Below are positions 8,165 to 16,657 of a stretch of 41,781 nucleotides of DNA, piece after piece. This stretch comes from an uncultured Verrucomicrobiota bacterium (GTDB taxonomy: Bacteria; Verrucomicrobiota; Verrucomicrobiia; Limisphaerales; UBA9464). Position numbers and translations under genes: made by a program. Position 1 is the stretch's first letter. The number at the start of each line of letters is the position of its first letter. The notes under the pieces are model-generated. The model had not been told where the DNA came from and made no database searches. It was given only the letters and a program-made list of their open reading frames with translations. Location of the stretch: positions 1 to 41,781 of the forward strand of contig CAITXU010000031.1 of NCBI GenBank assembly GCA_903896505.1, read 5' to 3'.

Positions 8165-9289
8165 ATGGATAGAATTCCGGTTTTTCAGCCGCTGCTGGAA
8201 GCAGAAGAGTTGGCCGCCTCGGAATCCGCCCTTCGGTTGGGTTGGCTGGGCATGGGAAAATATGTTGGGGACTTTGAGCAGTCGGTGCTGCGGCTTTTGG
8301 ACGCGCCGGATCGGCACGCCGTTGCTGTCAGCACAGGTCACGCCGCCCTTCACCTGGCCCTCCTTTTGATTGGTGTCGGACCCGGCGACGAGGTCATCAC
8401 CCCTTCCTTCAATAACATCGCCGATTTTCAGGCCATCCTGGCCACAGGTGCCAGTCCCGTATTCTGTGACATCGACGACCGGACGTTGTGCATCGATCTT
8501 CAAGACGCGGAGACCCTGGTCGGCCCCAAGACCAAGGCCATCATTGTCATGGATTATGACTGCATCCTCTGTGACCACGCCGCAGTGGCAACGTTTGCTG
8601 CCAAACACCAAATCCGGGTCATCCACGATGCCGCCCATGCCTTCGGCTCACGCCACGAAGGCCGCATGGTTGGAAGCTTTTCCGACATCGCGATGTTTAG
8701 CTTCGACCCGGTCAAAACCATCACCTGCATCGACGGAGGGATGCTGATCGTTCGCACGCAAGAGGAAGTCCGCCGACTTCACGAAATGCGGTTGATCGGC
8801 ATGGGGCAACCGGCATCCGTCATGTACCAGAATCAGCGAGCGTGGACCTACGACGTCCACGCACTGGGATTCAGATACCACATGGCGAACCTGCACGCAG
8901 CCTTGGGTCTCGCCCAAATCGCCAAACTTCCGGACATTGAAAAGACCAGACGGGCAACCTGTATACGCTACAATGAAGCACTGGGTAGCCTGCCCCAGGT
9001 TCGGGTTCCACAGACGGACTTCAAGGACATCATCCCATTCCTCTACTATATCCGGGTGCCCGGTTCTGAGCGCGATGCCTTGCGAAAGTCGCTGACGGAA
9101 AAAGGAATCGACACCGGTATTCATTGGCAGCCTGGGCATTGGTTCAGTCTATTCAAGGAATGCCGCCGCAGTGCGCTGCCGGTGACCGAGCAGGTGGGGC
9201 ACGAAATCCTTTCCCTGCCCTTGCACTCGAAGATGCCGGAGGCCACCCAACTCCGGGTGATCGACGGGGTCAAAGCCTTTTTCGCTTGA
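8165..9289 (+). CDS. DegT/DnrJ/EryC1/StrS family PLP-dependent sugar aminotransferase
   Basis: A 374-residue protein of normal family length. Readable features are the STGHAALHLALL phosphate-binding segment near residue 56, GDEVITPSFN at 75, the PLP-ring aspartate D155 in HDAAHAFGS, and the Schiff-base lysine K184 in FSFDPVKTITCIDGG. The enzyme transfers an amino group, usually from glutamate, to a keto-sugar nucleotide. With the cytidylyltransferase, C-methyltransferase and epimerase upstream and a GNAT enzyme downstream, it most likely makes an amino-deoxysugar that is then N-acylated. Some relatives are dehydratases in which this lysine is replaced; the lysine here argues for transamination. 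Confidence 0.93.
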   Translation: MDRIPVFQPLLEAEELAASESALRLGWLGMGKYVGDFEQSVLRLLDAPDRHAVAVSTGHAALHLALLLIGVGPGDEVITPSFNNIADFQAILATGASPVFCDIDDRTLCIDLQDAETLVGPKTKAIIVMDYDCILCDHAAVATFAAKHQIRVIHDAAHAFGSRHEGRMVGSFSDIAMFSFDPVKTITCIDGGMLIVRTQEEVRRLHEMRLIGMGQPASVMYQNQRAWTYDVHALGFRYHMANLHAALGLAQIAKLPDIEKTRRATCIRYNEALGSLPQVRVPQTDFKDIIPFLYYIRVPGSERDALRKSLTEKGIDTGIHWQPGHWFSLFKECRRSALPVTEQVGHEILSLPLHSKMPEATQLRVIDGVKAFFA

Positions 9290-9324
9290 AGCCTCTTGAA
9301 TCCACTTCATCAGGAGGTTTCGCA

Positions 9325-9960
9325 TTGCTGCATTCACTGAAGGAAAATGCAGATTCGCCGGGACGGCCTCCGGTGTTGGAAATTGGAAATCCACCGGTGG
9401 CTTTGCTTCGGACGGTCGCTACTCGCCCCGGTAAGCTCCGACCCGATGACGTGCGCTGTCTCACCGAGTGGCGCAACCGTTACGTTCGGTCGTTCCTCAC
9501 GGAATTTGTCGCCACCGAAGAACGGACAGCCCGGTGGCTCACTTCCGTCGTAGGGCCTTCGTCTGACCGAATCCTCTTCATGCTGGACCGTCCTGACGGG
9601 CAGACTTTCGGCTACATGGGCCTTGCATTCATTGATTGGGAGCGCGGTTACGGCGAGGCGGATGCCATCGTCAAAGGCGGTGACTCTCCCCCGGGAACCA
9701 TGACCCATGCCCTCCTGAGCCTTCTGGATTGGGCGCAAAACAAGCTTGGGCTCAACCAAATCGGAGTCCGTGTTCGGTCGGACAATCCGGCGCTTTTGTT
9801 TTATCAACGCTGCGGTTTTGTCGAGCAGCATCGGTGTCCGCTTGGCCGTCATACAATCGATCTCGAAACAGTTTGGCGGGAAGAACCGACTGCGGGAACG
9901 GATGCTCCGGCGTTGGTTCACATGCTCTGGACTGGTCGCCCCACTTCTCTTATCCAATGA
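9325..9960 (+). CDS. GNAT family N-acetyltransferase
   Basis: A 211-residue protein if started at TTG 9325. An AGGAGG at 9312-9317 lies seven bases upstream, a near-ideal ribosome site, and the longer ATG reading from 9124 would run deep into the aminotransferase gene. The GNAT core is visible: TVATRPGKLRPDDVRCLTEW at the first strand-helix, GYMGLAFIDW as the central strand, and QIGVRVRSDNPALLFYQRCG, the typical C-terminal segment where NxxAxxFYxxxGF binds acetyl-CoA. Its position after a sugar aminotransferase suggests it acetylates the new amino group on the sugar, as PseH or WecD do. Its stop overlaps the next ATG (ATGA). Confidence 0.85.
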   Translation: MLHSLKENADSPGRPPVLEIGNPPVALLRTVATRPGKLRPDDVRCLTEWRNRYVRSFLTEFVATEERTARWLTSVVGPSSDRILFMLDRPDGQTFGYMGLAFIDWERGYGEADAIVKGGDSPPGTMTHALLSLLDWAQNKLGLNQIGVRVRSDNPALLFYQRCGFVEQHRCPLGRHTIDLETVWREEPTAGTDAPALVHMLWTGRPTSLIQ

Positions 9961-10721
9961 TTCATATTCACCCCGAAACTGGCCTGATTCAGGTCGACGA
10001 ACCCGGCGGAACTCGCGAACTCCACCTGGGCACCCCCGAGGGCTTTCATTTGCTGAGTCAACTCTGGCTCCGGAGCGGCTGGGACAATAAATATGTCTAT
10101 GGATTCAGTTGGCTGGGCCGTCCCATCATCCAGTTGCCAGATGACATGATCCGAATCCAGGAGGTGATCTATTCGATTCAGCCCGATGTGATTATCGAGA
10201 CCGGGGTTGCCCATGGAGGATCGTTGGTCTTCTACGCATCCCTCTGCCAGGCCATTGGCAAGGGACGAGTCGTTGGAGTTGACATTGAAATCCGACCTCA
10301 CAATCGAGCAGCCATTGAGGCTCACCGGCTTCATGATGCCATCTCACTCATCGAGGGAAGCTCCATCGATCCGCTGACGGTATTGAAGGTCCGGGAATCC
10401 ATCCGGACCGGAGACCAAGTCCTTATTTTGCTGGATTCGTGCCACACCAAGGCCCATGTGCTGGCCGAATTGGAAGCCTACGGCCCGCTCGTCACCCCGG
10501 GTTCCTACATCGTGGCCATGGACGGCATCATGGGGGAAGTGGTAGGGGCCCCAAGGACTCAGCCCGACTGGACGTGGAATAATCCCAAGGCCGCAGCCGC
10601 CGAATTTGCCGTGGGACACCCGGAATTTGAACTGATCGAGCCCCCTTTTCCCTTCAATGAGGGTGCGATTCGCGAGCGGGTCACCTACTGGCCTGGCGCG
10701 TTTCTTCGTCGAAAACCGTAA
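9957..10721 (+). CDS. CmcI-like (cephalosporin hydroxylase family) SAM-dependent methyltransferase
   Basis: A 254-residue protein from ATG 9957, overlapping the previous TGA by four bases. It resembles the CmcI / rhamnosyl O-methyltransferase group. DVIIETGVAHGGSLVFYAS is the characteristic SAM motif I, followed by VVGVDIEIRPHNR, a QVLILLDSCHTKAHVLAEL segment with the acidic and histidine residues seen in metal-assisted methyltransferases, and SYIVAMDG. Such proteins near glycan clusters usually methylate sugar hydroxyls. O-methylation of a surface sugar is the likely role; hydroxylation is not implied by the family name. Confidence 0.82.
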   Translation: MIHIHPETGLIQVDEPGGTRELHLGTPEGFHLLSQLWLRSGWDNKYVYGFSWLGRPIIQLPDDMIRIQEVIYSIQPDVIIETGVAHGGSLVFYASLCQAIGKGRVVGVDIEIRPHNRAAIEAHRLHDAISLIEGSSIDPLTVLKVRESIRTGDQVLILLDSCHTKAHVLAELEAYGPLVTPGSYIVAMDGIMGEVVGAPRTQPDWTWNNPKAAAAEFAVGHPEFELIEPPFPFNEGAIRERVTYWPGAFLRRKP

Positions 10722-10740
10722 TCTTCCGACGATCCATTCC

Positions 10741-13473
10741 ATGACTACTGAAAACAGGTCGCAGCCCCGGCAATGGGTATGGGTCTGGTCCCTCCTCGCC
10801 ATTAGTGCCGCGTTACTCGCCTTGTTTCATGGGCTTCTTGCCCCCTCCGAGGTGATGTTCTCCAACGACACACCTTTTGGAGTTCTTAAAAATCACGAGA
10901 ATGATGGCGTCGGCAATCTCAAGGGGTTTTGGATGACCAGCAATTGGGTGGGGACGATGCAGTTGGCGGCCGTGCCCACCTTTTCCCACCTGTTCTTTTT
11001 TCTCGTCAGTGCGGTGACCTACGGAAAAATGCTAGTGCCACTCTCACTACTTTTCCTGGGACTCGGAGCAACTTTCTTCTGTTATCAATCGGGATTCCAT
11101 CCGGCTATTGGAGCGCTGATCGGTCTGGCGGCTGCCTTGAACTCCAATCCGGTGTCCTACGCTTGCTGGGGACTCGCACCCAAAGCCCTGGCAATGGGTT
11201 GCGTTCTTTTCGCCGTTGGTTTTTTGCAGGGCCCCCAAACACAGGGAATTCGTTCATGGATTCAGGTCCTGTTGGCGGGGTTTTTCGTCGGATTTGGGGT
11301 CATGGAGGGGGCGGATGTAGGAGCGATTTTCAGTCTTTATGTCGCCGCTTTCGCGATTTGGAACGCTTGGAACTCCGACTCGGGAGACGGGAGGCTCGTC
11401 CGCTCAGGAGCTCGGATGGTCGTGGTCTCCGTCGCGGCTGCATGGATCGCCAGTCACGCGTTGTTTTCCCTCATCAACACCCAAATCAAGGGGATTGCCC
11501 AACCCTCAAAACAGGCACAGTCCGAAGAGGCTCAATGGCAGTTTGCCACGAGCTGGAGCGTCCCTCCTGTTGAGACCATACGACTGCTCGTTCCCGGCAT
11601 CATGGGCTACCGGATGGATACGGCGGACGGCGGAGCCTACTGGGGTGGTGTGGGTCAGGATGGCACCGCGCGAAACCGCTTCAGCGGCAACGGCGAATAC
11701 GCCGGCATCCTCGTGGTTCTCACGGCCGCATTCGGCGTATTTTCTTCACTACGGGGCAAGGCCTCGCCCTTCCGTGAATCGGAGAAAAAAATGGTCTGGT
11801 TCTGGGCGGCGATGGCTCTGGTTTCATTGTGGCTATCGTTTGGTCGGCTCCTTCCCGGTTTCCTTCAACTCTATCGAGTCGTCTTCGCCCTTCCCTATTT
11901 TTCAACCATCCGCAGCCCGCAAAAATTCATGCACGTGGTGCATTTGACGCTCTGGATTCTGGCCGCCTATGGACTCGAATCCCTCGCCCGGCTGTACTTG
12001 AATCCGAAATCGAAGACCCCAACTGGAAGAACTTCATCCACCTGGATCGATGCCTGGGACTCCGCCACACACGAGGACCGATTGGCAGTCAAATGGTCCG
12101 GTGGATTGTTGGCAGTCGGATTTGCCGCGGCGGTGATTTACACCTCCCAAGCAGCGGCACTGACCCAGTATTTGTCGACGATTGACTTCAATCAGGGGGA
12201 ACGTGCAACGGCATCTTTTAGCATCCGGGAAGTCTGGATCGCCATCGGCTTTCTCACGCTTTCGGTGGCGTGGATTGCCGCCGTGATTCTCGGTTTTTTC
12301 CGTGGCTCAAAAGCGACTTGGGCATGGGTGGCGTTCGGTCTGATCGTCGCGGTGGACCTGGTTCGTTCGGACGTTCCCTGGGTGAAGCACTACGACTATG
12401 TCCAACGTCACGATCGGAATCCGCTGATCGAACGGCTGGCGGACCACCCATGGGAGCACCGGGTGACAGCATTCCTGAATCCACGACGCGACGGCATCCT
12501 GGTACCGACAACCGAGTTTGTCTTCCTTTCGAAGGAATGGCTCGAGAACCATTATCAGTTCTACCAGATTCAATCGCTGGATATCGATCAGATGCCCCGC
12601 GTTCCCGAATTGGAATCCGAGTACCTCACAGCCTTCATGCCACCGAGGTACGATATCGCGGTCAACGTGGCCTCGTTGATCTCCCAGATGAACCGACTCA
12701 ATCCGGAACAAAAGGCGCAAGTGCAGGCCATGCTTCCCGAGGCACGAGCCAACCTGGCGGTCTTTACCCGGCTATGGCAATTGACGAACACCCGCTATCT
12801 GCTCGGATGGCGAGAGGGATTGGACGCCTTTAACAATGTCATGGACCCGTTGGAAAAACGATTCCAAGTGGCCATTCCGTATCGACTGGAACTCAAGCCA
12901 GGAGCGACGCCGCCCACCGCCAAGACACCGATCGCGGAAATTGTCGAACGGGTCACCGCCGTGGCCGATCCTCAAGGCCAGCTGGCGCTCCTGGAATTCA
13001 CCGGTGCCTTGCCGAGAGCCAAGCTCTATTCGCAATGGGAGGTCTGCACCAACAACGCGGAGGCCTTGGCACGATTGATTTCTCCCCAGTTCAATCCCGC
13101 CACCACAGTCGTCCTGTCACAGGAGCCCGGGGACCTTAAATCCGACGCCAAAGCAATCCCTGGGGAAGCCGGAATCGTTCAGTACGGTTCCAAACACATC
13201 CAGGTTCATACCAAGACCCCGACCTCGCAGGTGCTTCTCTTCAACGACCGGTGGCATGAGGACTGGAAGGCCTTCGTTGACGGTCACCCCGTACCGCTGC
13301 TCCGAGCCAATCACTTAATGCGCGGGGTGATCGTCCCTGCTGGAGAACATCAGGTTGAATTCGTGTTCAGTCCTCCGTCAGGCACATTGTGGGTCAGCCT
13401 CTCGGCACTGATTGTTGCTGTCCTTAGTGTCGGCTTTTTGGGTCTTTACCGTCCGGCACCACCGAAGGCGTAG
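10741..13473 (+). CDS. Large YfhO-like multi-pass membrane protein, probable GT-C glycosyltransferase
   Basis: A 910-residue protein from ATG 10741. The N-terminal half has roughly a dozen hydrophobic helices, the first being SLLAISAALLALFHGLL near residue 18, then clusters around FLVSAVTYGKMLVPLSLL and LIGLAAAL. The second half is largely soluble with two further helix pairs before it. The C-terminal RWHEDWKAFVDGHPVPLL, GVIVPAGEHQVEF and a final helix match the closing module of YfhO-type proteins, which are linked to lipoteichoic acid or polymer glycosylation in Gram-positives. At the end of a sugar-biosynthesis operon it may transfer the sugar outside the membrane. Its last 50 bases overlap the opposing FAD oxidase gene. 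Confidence 0.75.
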   Translation: MTTENRSQPRQWVWVWSLLAISAALLALFHGLLAPSEVMFSNDTPFGVLKNHENDGVGNLKGFWMTSNWVGTMQLAAVPTFSHLFFFLVSAVTYGKMLVPLSLLFLGLGATFFCYQSGFHPAIGALIGLAAALNSNPVSYACWGLAPKALAMGCVLFAVGFLQGPQTQGIRSWIQVLLAGFFVGFGVMEGADVGAIFSLYVAAFAIWNAWNSDSGDGRLVRSGARMVVVSVAAAWIASHALFSLINTQIKGIAQPSKQAQSEEAQWQFATSWSVPPVETIRLLVPGIMGYRMDTADGGAYWGGVGQDGTARNRFSGNGEYAGILVVLTAAFGVFSSLRGKASPFRESEKKMVWFWAAMALVSLWLSFGRLLPGFLQLYRVVFALPYFSTIRSPQKFMHVVHLTLWILAAYGLESLARLYLNPKSKTPTGRTSSTWIDAWDSATHEDRLAVKWSGGLLAVGFAAAVIYTSQAAALTQYLSTIDFNQGERATASFSIREVWIAIGFLTLSVAWIAAVILGFFRGSKATWAWVAFGLIVAVDLVRSDVPWVKHYDYVQRHDRNPLIERLADHPWEHRVTAFLNPRRDGILVPTTEFVFLSKEWLENHYQFYQIQSLDIDQMPRVPELESEYLTAFMPPRYDIAVNVASLISQMNRLNPEQKAQVQAMLPEARANLAVFTRLWQLTNTRYLLGWREGLDAFNNVMDPLEKRFQVAIPYRLELKPGATPPTAKTPIAEIVERVTAVADPQGQLALLEFTGALPRAKLYSQWEVCTNNAEALARLISPQFNPATTVVLSQEPGDLKSDAKAIPGEAGIVQYGSKHIQVHTKTPTSQVLLFNDRWHEDWKAFVDGHPVPLLRANHLMRGVIVPAGEHQVEFVFSPPSGTLWVSLSALIVAVLSVGFLGLYRPAPPKA

Positions 13474-14890
13474 ATCCCACAAATTTACCCGGGTTCAAAA
13501 TTCCCGTCGGATCCAGCACTGCCTTGATCTGTTCGTGGAGACGTCGTGCCTCCGTGGATGTGGCGGCTGTCCACCATGGTTTTTTGGCAAGGCCTACTCC
13601 GTGCTCACCGGTAATGGCCCCACCCATGTCGATGATGCCCTGAAACAGCTCGTTGAGACACGCTTCGCTTCGGCGTGTCTGCTCCGCATCCCCGGCATCG
13701 AGCATGATATTGACGTGGATGTTTCCATCTCCGGCATGTCCAAAGCAGGCCAACTGAAGCTGGTGCCTTTCCTGAAGCCCGGCCGTAAACCGGAACAGCT
13801 CCTCCAATCGGCCTCGGGGAACCACGATGTCTTCGTTGAGCTTTGTAAGGCCGGTATCCCGAAGTGAATAACTGAACTCCCGGCGGAGCTTCCAAAAGGC
13901 TTCACAGGCTTCGGGACCCAATGCGGTCTGAATGAAAACCGTTGGAGCCGCTTTCTTAACCACCTGCCGTAGCAACACAATTTCGCGGCGCACGCTGGAT
14001 TCCTGTCCGTCCAATTCGACGATCAGGTGGGCTTCGCAACCCTCGAGCTGTTTGGATCCCGTCCGACGTCGAGCTGCGGCCAGGGTGAATGCATCCGCCA
14101 CCTCCAGCGCGCTGGGAAGGAATCCAGCAGCAAAAATGGCACGTATCACTCTCGCCGCATCTGCCATTCCGCTCAAACCTATGGCCAGACCAGCCCGTGA
14201 TCGTGGCAGGGGGAGTAGTTTCAGGGTGGCTTCGGTGACCACCCCCAACAGTCCTTCACTTCCGACAAACAAGCGATGAAGGTCAAATCCCGTTTTGTTC
14301 TTGTGGCAGCGTCCCCCCAACCGAACGATCGTCCCGTCCGCCAAAACCACTTCCACTCCCAGAACATAGTCCCGGGTGACCCCGTACTTGAGGCATCGGG
14401 GACCACCGGCATTCGTGGCAATATTGCCCCCGATTGAACAGTCGGCACGACTGGCCGGGTCCGGTGGGTAATAAAGCCCCCTGGCTTCGGTCGCGGCCTG
14501 AAATTCTGCGGTAATCACCCCGGGCTGCACGACACCGACAAAATCGTCCTGGGAAATCTCAAGAACCCGGTTCAAGCGCATGAGAGAAAGGGAAATCCCC
14601 CCATTTGATGGCACGCATCCCCCGACATAACCGTAACCTGCTCCCCGCGGTGTCACAGGGATTTGATGCTTCGAGGCAAAGGCCAGGATTCGGGAAACCG
14701 AGGCCGTATTCTTCGGAAGCGCCACGACGTCAGGCTCATGACTTGCAAACCATTTGTCACCCGCATGCGCCGCTCGAAGGGCTGGTTCAACGGAAAGCTC
14801 GTCAGCCTCCAATTCCCGGGCCAACAGTTTGTAGAGTTTGGGCAATTCCACGGCCGGAGAGGTTTTTGCCAGCTTCGAGGGGACAGCCAT
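13424..14890 (-). CDS. glcD: FAD-binding oxidase, glycolate oxidase subunit GlcD-like
   Basis: On the reverse strand; 488 residues if started at ATG 14890, near the usual 460-500. Two earlier in-frame starts (ATG 14920, GTG 14950) exist and none has a clear ribosome site. The PCMH FAD domain shows VALPKNTASVSRIL, PRGAGYGYVGGCVPSNGG and SIGGNIATNAGG, where flavin pyrophosphate binds. The C-terminal FAD oxidase domain has FGHAGDGNIHVN with metal-ligand histidines and ITGEHGVGLAKK. It would oxidise a 2-hydroxyacid (glycolate or D-lactate). GlcE and GlcF partners are not nearby, so the single-chain D-lactate dehydrogenase type is also possible. It converges on and overlaps the YfhO-like gene by 50 bases. 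Confidence 0.9.
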   Translation of the reverse strand: MAVPSKLAKTSPAVELPKLYKLLARELEADELSVEPALRAAHAGDKWFASHEPDVVALPKNTASVSRILAFASKHQIPVTPRGAGYGYVGGCVPSNGGISLSLMRLNRVLEISQDDFVGVVQPGVITAEFQAATEARGLYYPPDPASRADCSIGGNIATNAGGPRCLKYGVTRDYVLGVEVVLADGTIVRLGGRCHKNKTGFDLHRLFVGSEGLLGVVTEATLKLLPLPRSRAGLAIGLSGMADAARVIRAIFAAGFLPSALEVADAFTLAAARRRTGSKQLEGCEAHLIVELDGQESSVRREIVLLRQVVKKAAPTVFIQTALGPEACEAFWKLRREFSYSLRDTGLTKLNEDIVVPRGRLEELFRFTAGLQERHQLQLACFGHAGDGNIHVNIMLDAGDAEQTRRSEACLNELFQGIIDMGGAITGEHGVGLAKKPWWTAATSTEARRLHEQIKAVLDPTGILNPGKFVGSTPSVVPDGKDPKSRH

Positions 14891-15034
14891 GGTTAAACCC
14901 ACGGCGGATCGCGGTCTCATATGGGGCGACGCTCGGAGGCTGAAACCCACGGAGCAAGCGAAACTTGCGTTCGATACGCCGTTCGGTTCGGGGTCCAGCT
15001 TGCCGACCTCGACAAATCCGCGTTGACTGCACGC

Positions 15035-15541
15035 ATGGATTCACCGCTGGTTGGGATTATCATGGGAAGCCAGTCCGATTGGGCAACGCTTCAGCATGCC
15101 GCTGTTGTTTTGGAACGGTTCAGCGTGCCCTTTGAGGCACGAATTGTCAGTGCCCATCGCACGCCCGACCTCTTGTTTCGATATGCCGAAACGGCCCTTG
15201 AGCGCGGCCTGGAGGTGATCATTGCCGGCGCGGGCGGCGCTGCCCATTTGCCCGGAATGTGTGCCAGCAAGACCCGTCTGCCCGTTTTGGGGGTACCGGT
15301 GGAGTCTAAAGTCCTACACGGCGTTGATTCCCTTCTCAGTATCGTCCAGATGCCGTCCGGGATTCCGGTCGGAACCTTGGCCATCGGCAAAGCGGGGGCC
15401 ATCAATGCTGCCTTGCTGTCCGTTGGCATCCTCGCCTTGAAGCGTCCATCATTGGCATCGGCCTATGAAGCCTACCGGTCGGAACAGACGGCCCGGGTCA
15501 TGGCCCAGGAGTTGCCGCGCCCGGAACCCGGGACCGCGTGA
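15035..15541 (+). CDS. purE: 5-(carboxyamino)imidazole ribonucleotide mutase
   Basis: A 168-residue protein from ATG 15035, standard class I PurE length. It moves the carboxyl group of N5-CAIR to carbon 4 in purine synthesis. Motifs are GSQSDW (11-16) at the phosphate site, SAHRTP (39-44) with the catalytic histidine, [10 protein letters not shown] (65-74), and [17 protein letters not shown] ending in [10 protein letters not shown]. The upstream open frame to 14921 has no family similarity, so 15035 is preferred. purK is not adjacent. The gene is divergent from the FAD oxidase. Confidence 0.95.
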   Translation: MDSPLVGIIMGSQSDWATLQHAAVVLERFSVPFEARIVSAHRTPDLLFRYAETALERGLEVIIAGAGGAAHLPGMCASKTRLPVLGVPVESKVLHGVDSLLSIVQMPSGIPVGTLAIGKAGAINAALLSVGILALKRPSLASAYEAYRSEQTARVMAQELPRPEPGTA

Positions 15542-15629
15542 CCCGTGTCCCAGGCAAGAGGAGGCAAATCAAATCCGCCGCCCGCTTTTCGCTCGACCAA
15601 ACGGGGAACGGATCGGGTACCCTAAAGGC

Positions 15630-16622
15630 ATGAAAGCTGCCGTCTTGACTGGGATTAACACGCTGGGAATTGACCATTTACCGAATCCGGTGGCGGCTCC
15701 CGGCGAAGTTTTGGTTCGTCTCCGTGCGGCGGCCCTCAACCATCGCGATGTTTGGATCAAGACCGGGCAGTATGCCGGCTTGAAGTTTCCGATTGTTCCC
15801 GGTTCGGATGGGGCCGGTGAAGTTTGTGACACGGGCACGGGAGTCGACCGCGATTGGATAGGCCGGGAGGTTATCATCAATCCCGGCCTGGATTGGGGCC
15901 ACCAGGAAAAGGCCCAGGAATTGCGGTTCTCCATCCTTGGCCTTCCCAAGGATGGCACATTGGCGGAGTACATCCACGTCCCCGTCAGCCAGATTGCCCT
16001 AAAGCCGGCACATCTCAGCTGGGAGGAGGCTGCAGCTCTTCCATTAGCCGGACTGACGGCCTACCGGGCTCTGTTCAGTCGGGCACGGCTGGAGGCACAT
16101 GAAAAGATACTGATTACTGGAATCGGCGCTGGAACTGCCCTTTTCGCCCTGCAATTCGCAACTGCCGCCGGGGCCATTCCGTTCGTCACTTCCAGTTCGC
16201 CTGAAAAGCTTGCCCGGGCTCGCCAATTGGGGGCGCGCCACGGTGTCCTCTACACGTCCGGAAACTGGGCCCGGGAGTTTGGCGACCACTATGGTCCGTT
16301 TGATGTGGTGATTGACAGTGCCGGAGGACCGGGCTTTGCTGAGCTGGTGGATTTATGCGCTCCCGGTGGGCGGTTGGTCTTTTTTGGTGCCACCCGTGGG
16401 AACGCAGGGGAACTGCCCTTGAGAAAGCTTTTCTGGCGACAGGTCAGCCTGCTGGGGAGCACGATGGGAAGCCCCTCTGATTTCGATGCCATGCTCAAAA
16501 TGGTTTCGGCCAAAGGAATACACCCCACGATCAGTCAGGTGTTTCCCCTGGAGAAGGTCGCAGATGCGTTCGAGCTCCTGGAGGAAGGTCGTCAATTCGG
16601 AAAGGTCGTCGTCTCGATTTGA
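15630..16622 (+). CDS. MDR superfamily zinc-independent alcohol dehydrogenase / quinone oxidoreductase
   Basis: A 330-residue protein from ATG 15630, preceded by AAAGG. It is a medium-chain dehydrogenase/reductase. The N-terminal GroES-like domain shows ALNHRDVWIKTGQY and PGSDGAGEVCDTG; the Rossmann domain has GIGAGTALFALQFA as the nucleotide motif and VIDSAGG further on. The usual catalytic cysteine and structural four-cysteine lobe of zinc alcohol dehydrogenases are missing, pointing to the quinone-reductase-like branch using NADPH. The start LNHRDVW is common in YhdH/YhfP relatives. Substrate unknown. It sits 88 bp after purE. Confidence 0.87.
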   Translation: MKAAVLTGINTLGIDHLPNPVAAPGEVLVRLRAAALNHRDVWIKTGQYAGLKFPIVPGSDGAGEVCDTGTGVDRDWIGREVIINPGLDWGHQEKAQELRFSILGLPKDGTLAEYIHVPVSQIALKPAHLSWEEAAALPLAGLTAYRALFSRARLEAHEKILITGIGAGTALFALQFATAAGAIPFVTSSSPEKLARARQLGARHGVLYTSGNWAREFGDHYGPFDVVIDSAGGPGFAELVDLCAPGGRLVFFGATRGNAGELPLRKLFWRQVSLLGSTMGSPSDFDAMLKMVSAKGIHPTISQVFPLEKVADAFELLEEGRQFGKVVVSI

Positions 16623-16657
16623 CAAGAGGGCAATCGCGACCATTGGTTTTAATCATC

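Noticed and set aside
13412..13867. 151-codon plus-strand frame at the end of the YfhO-like gene
   Set aside because: It is antisense to the FAD oxidase gene, whose motifs are clear.
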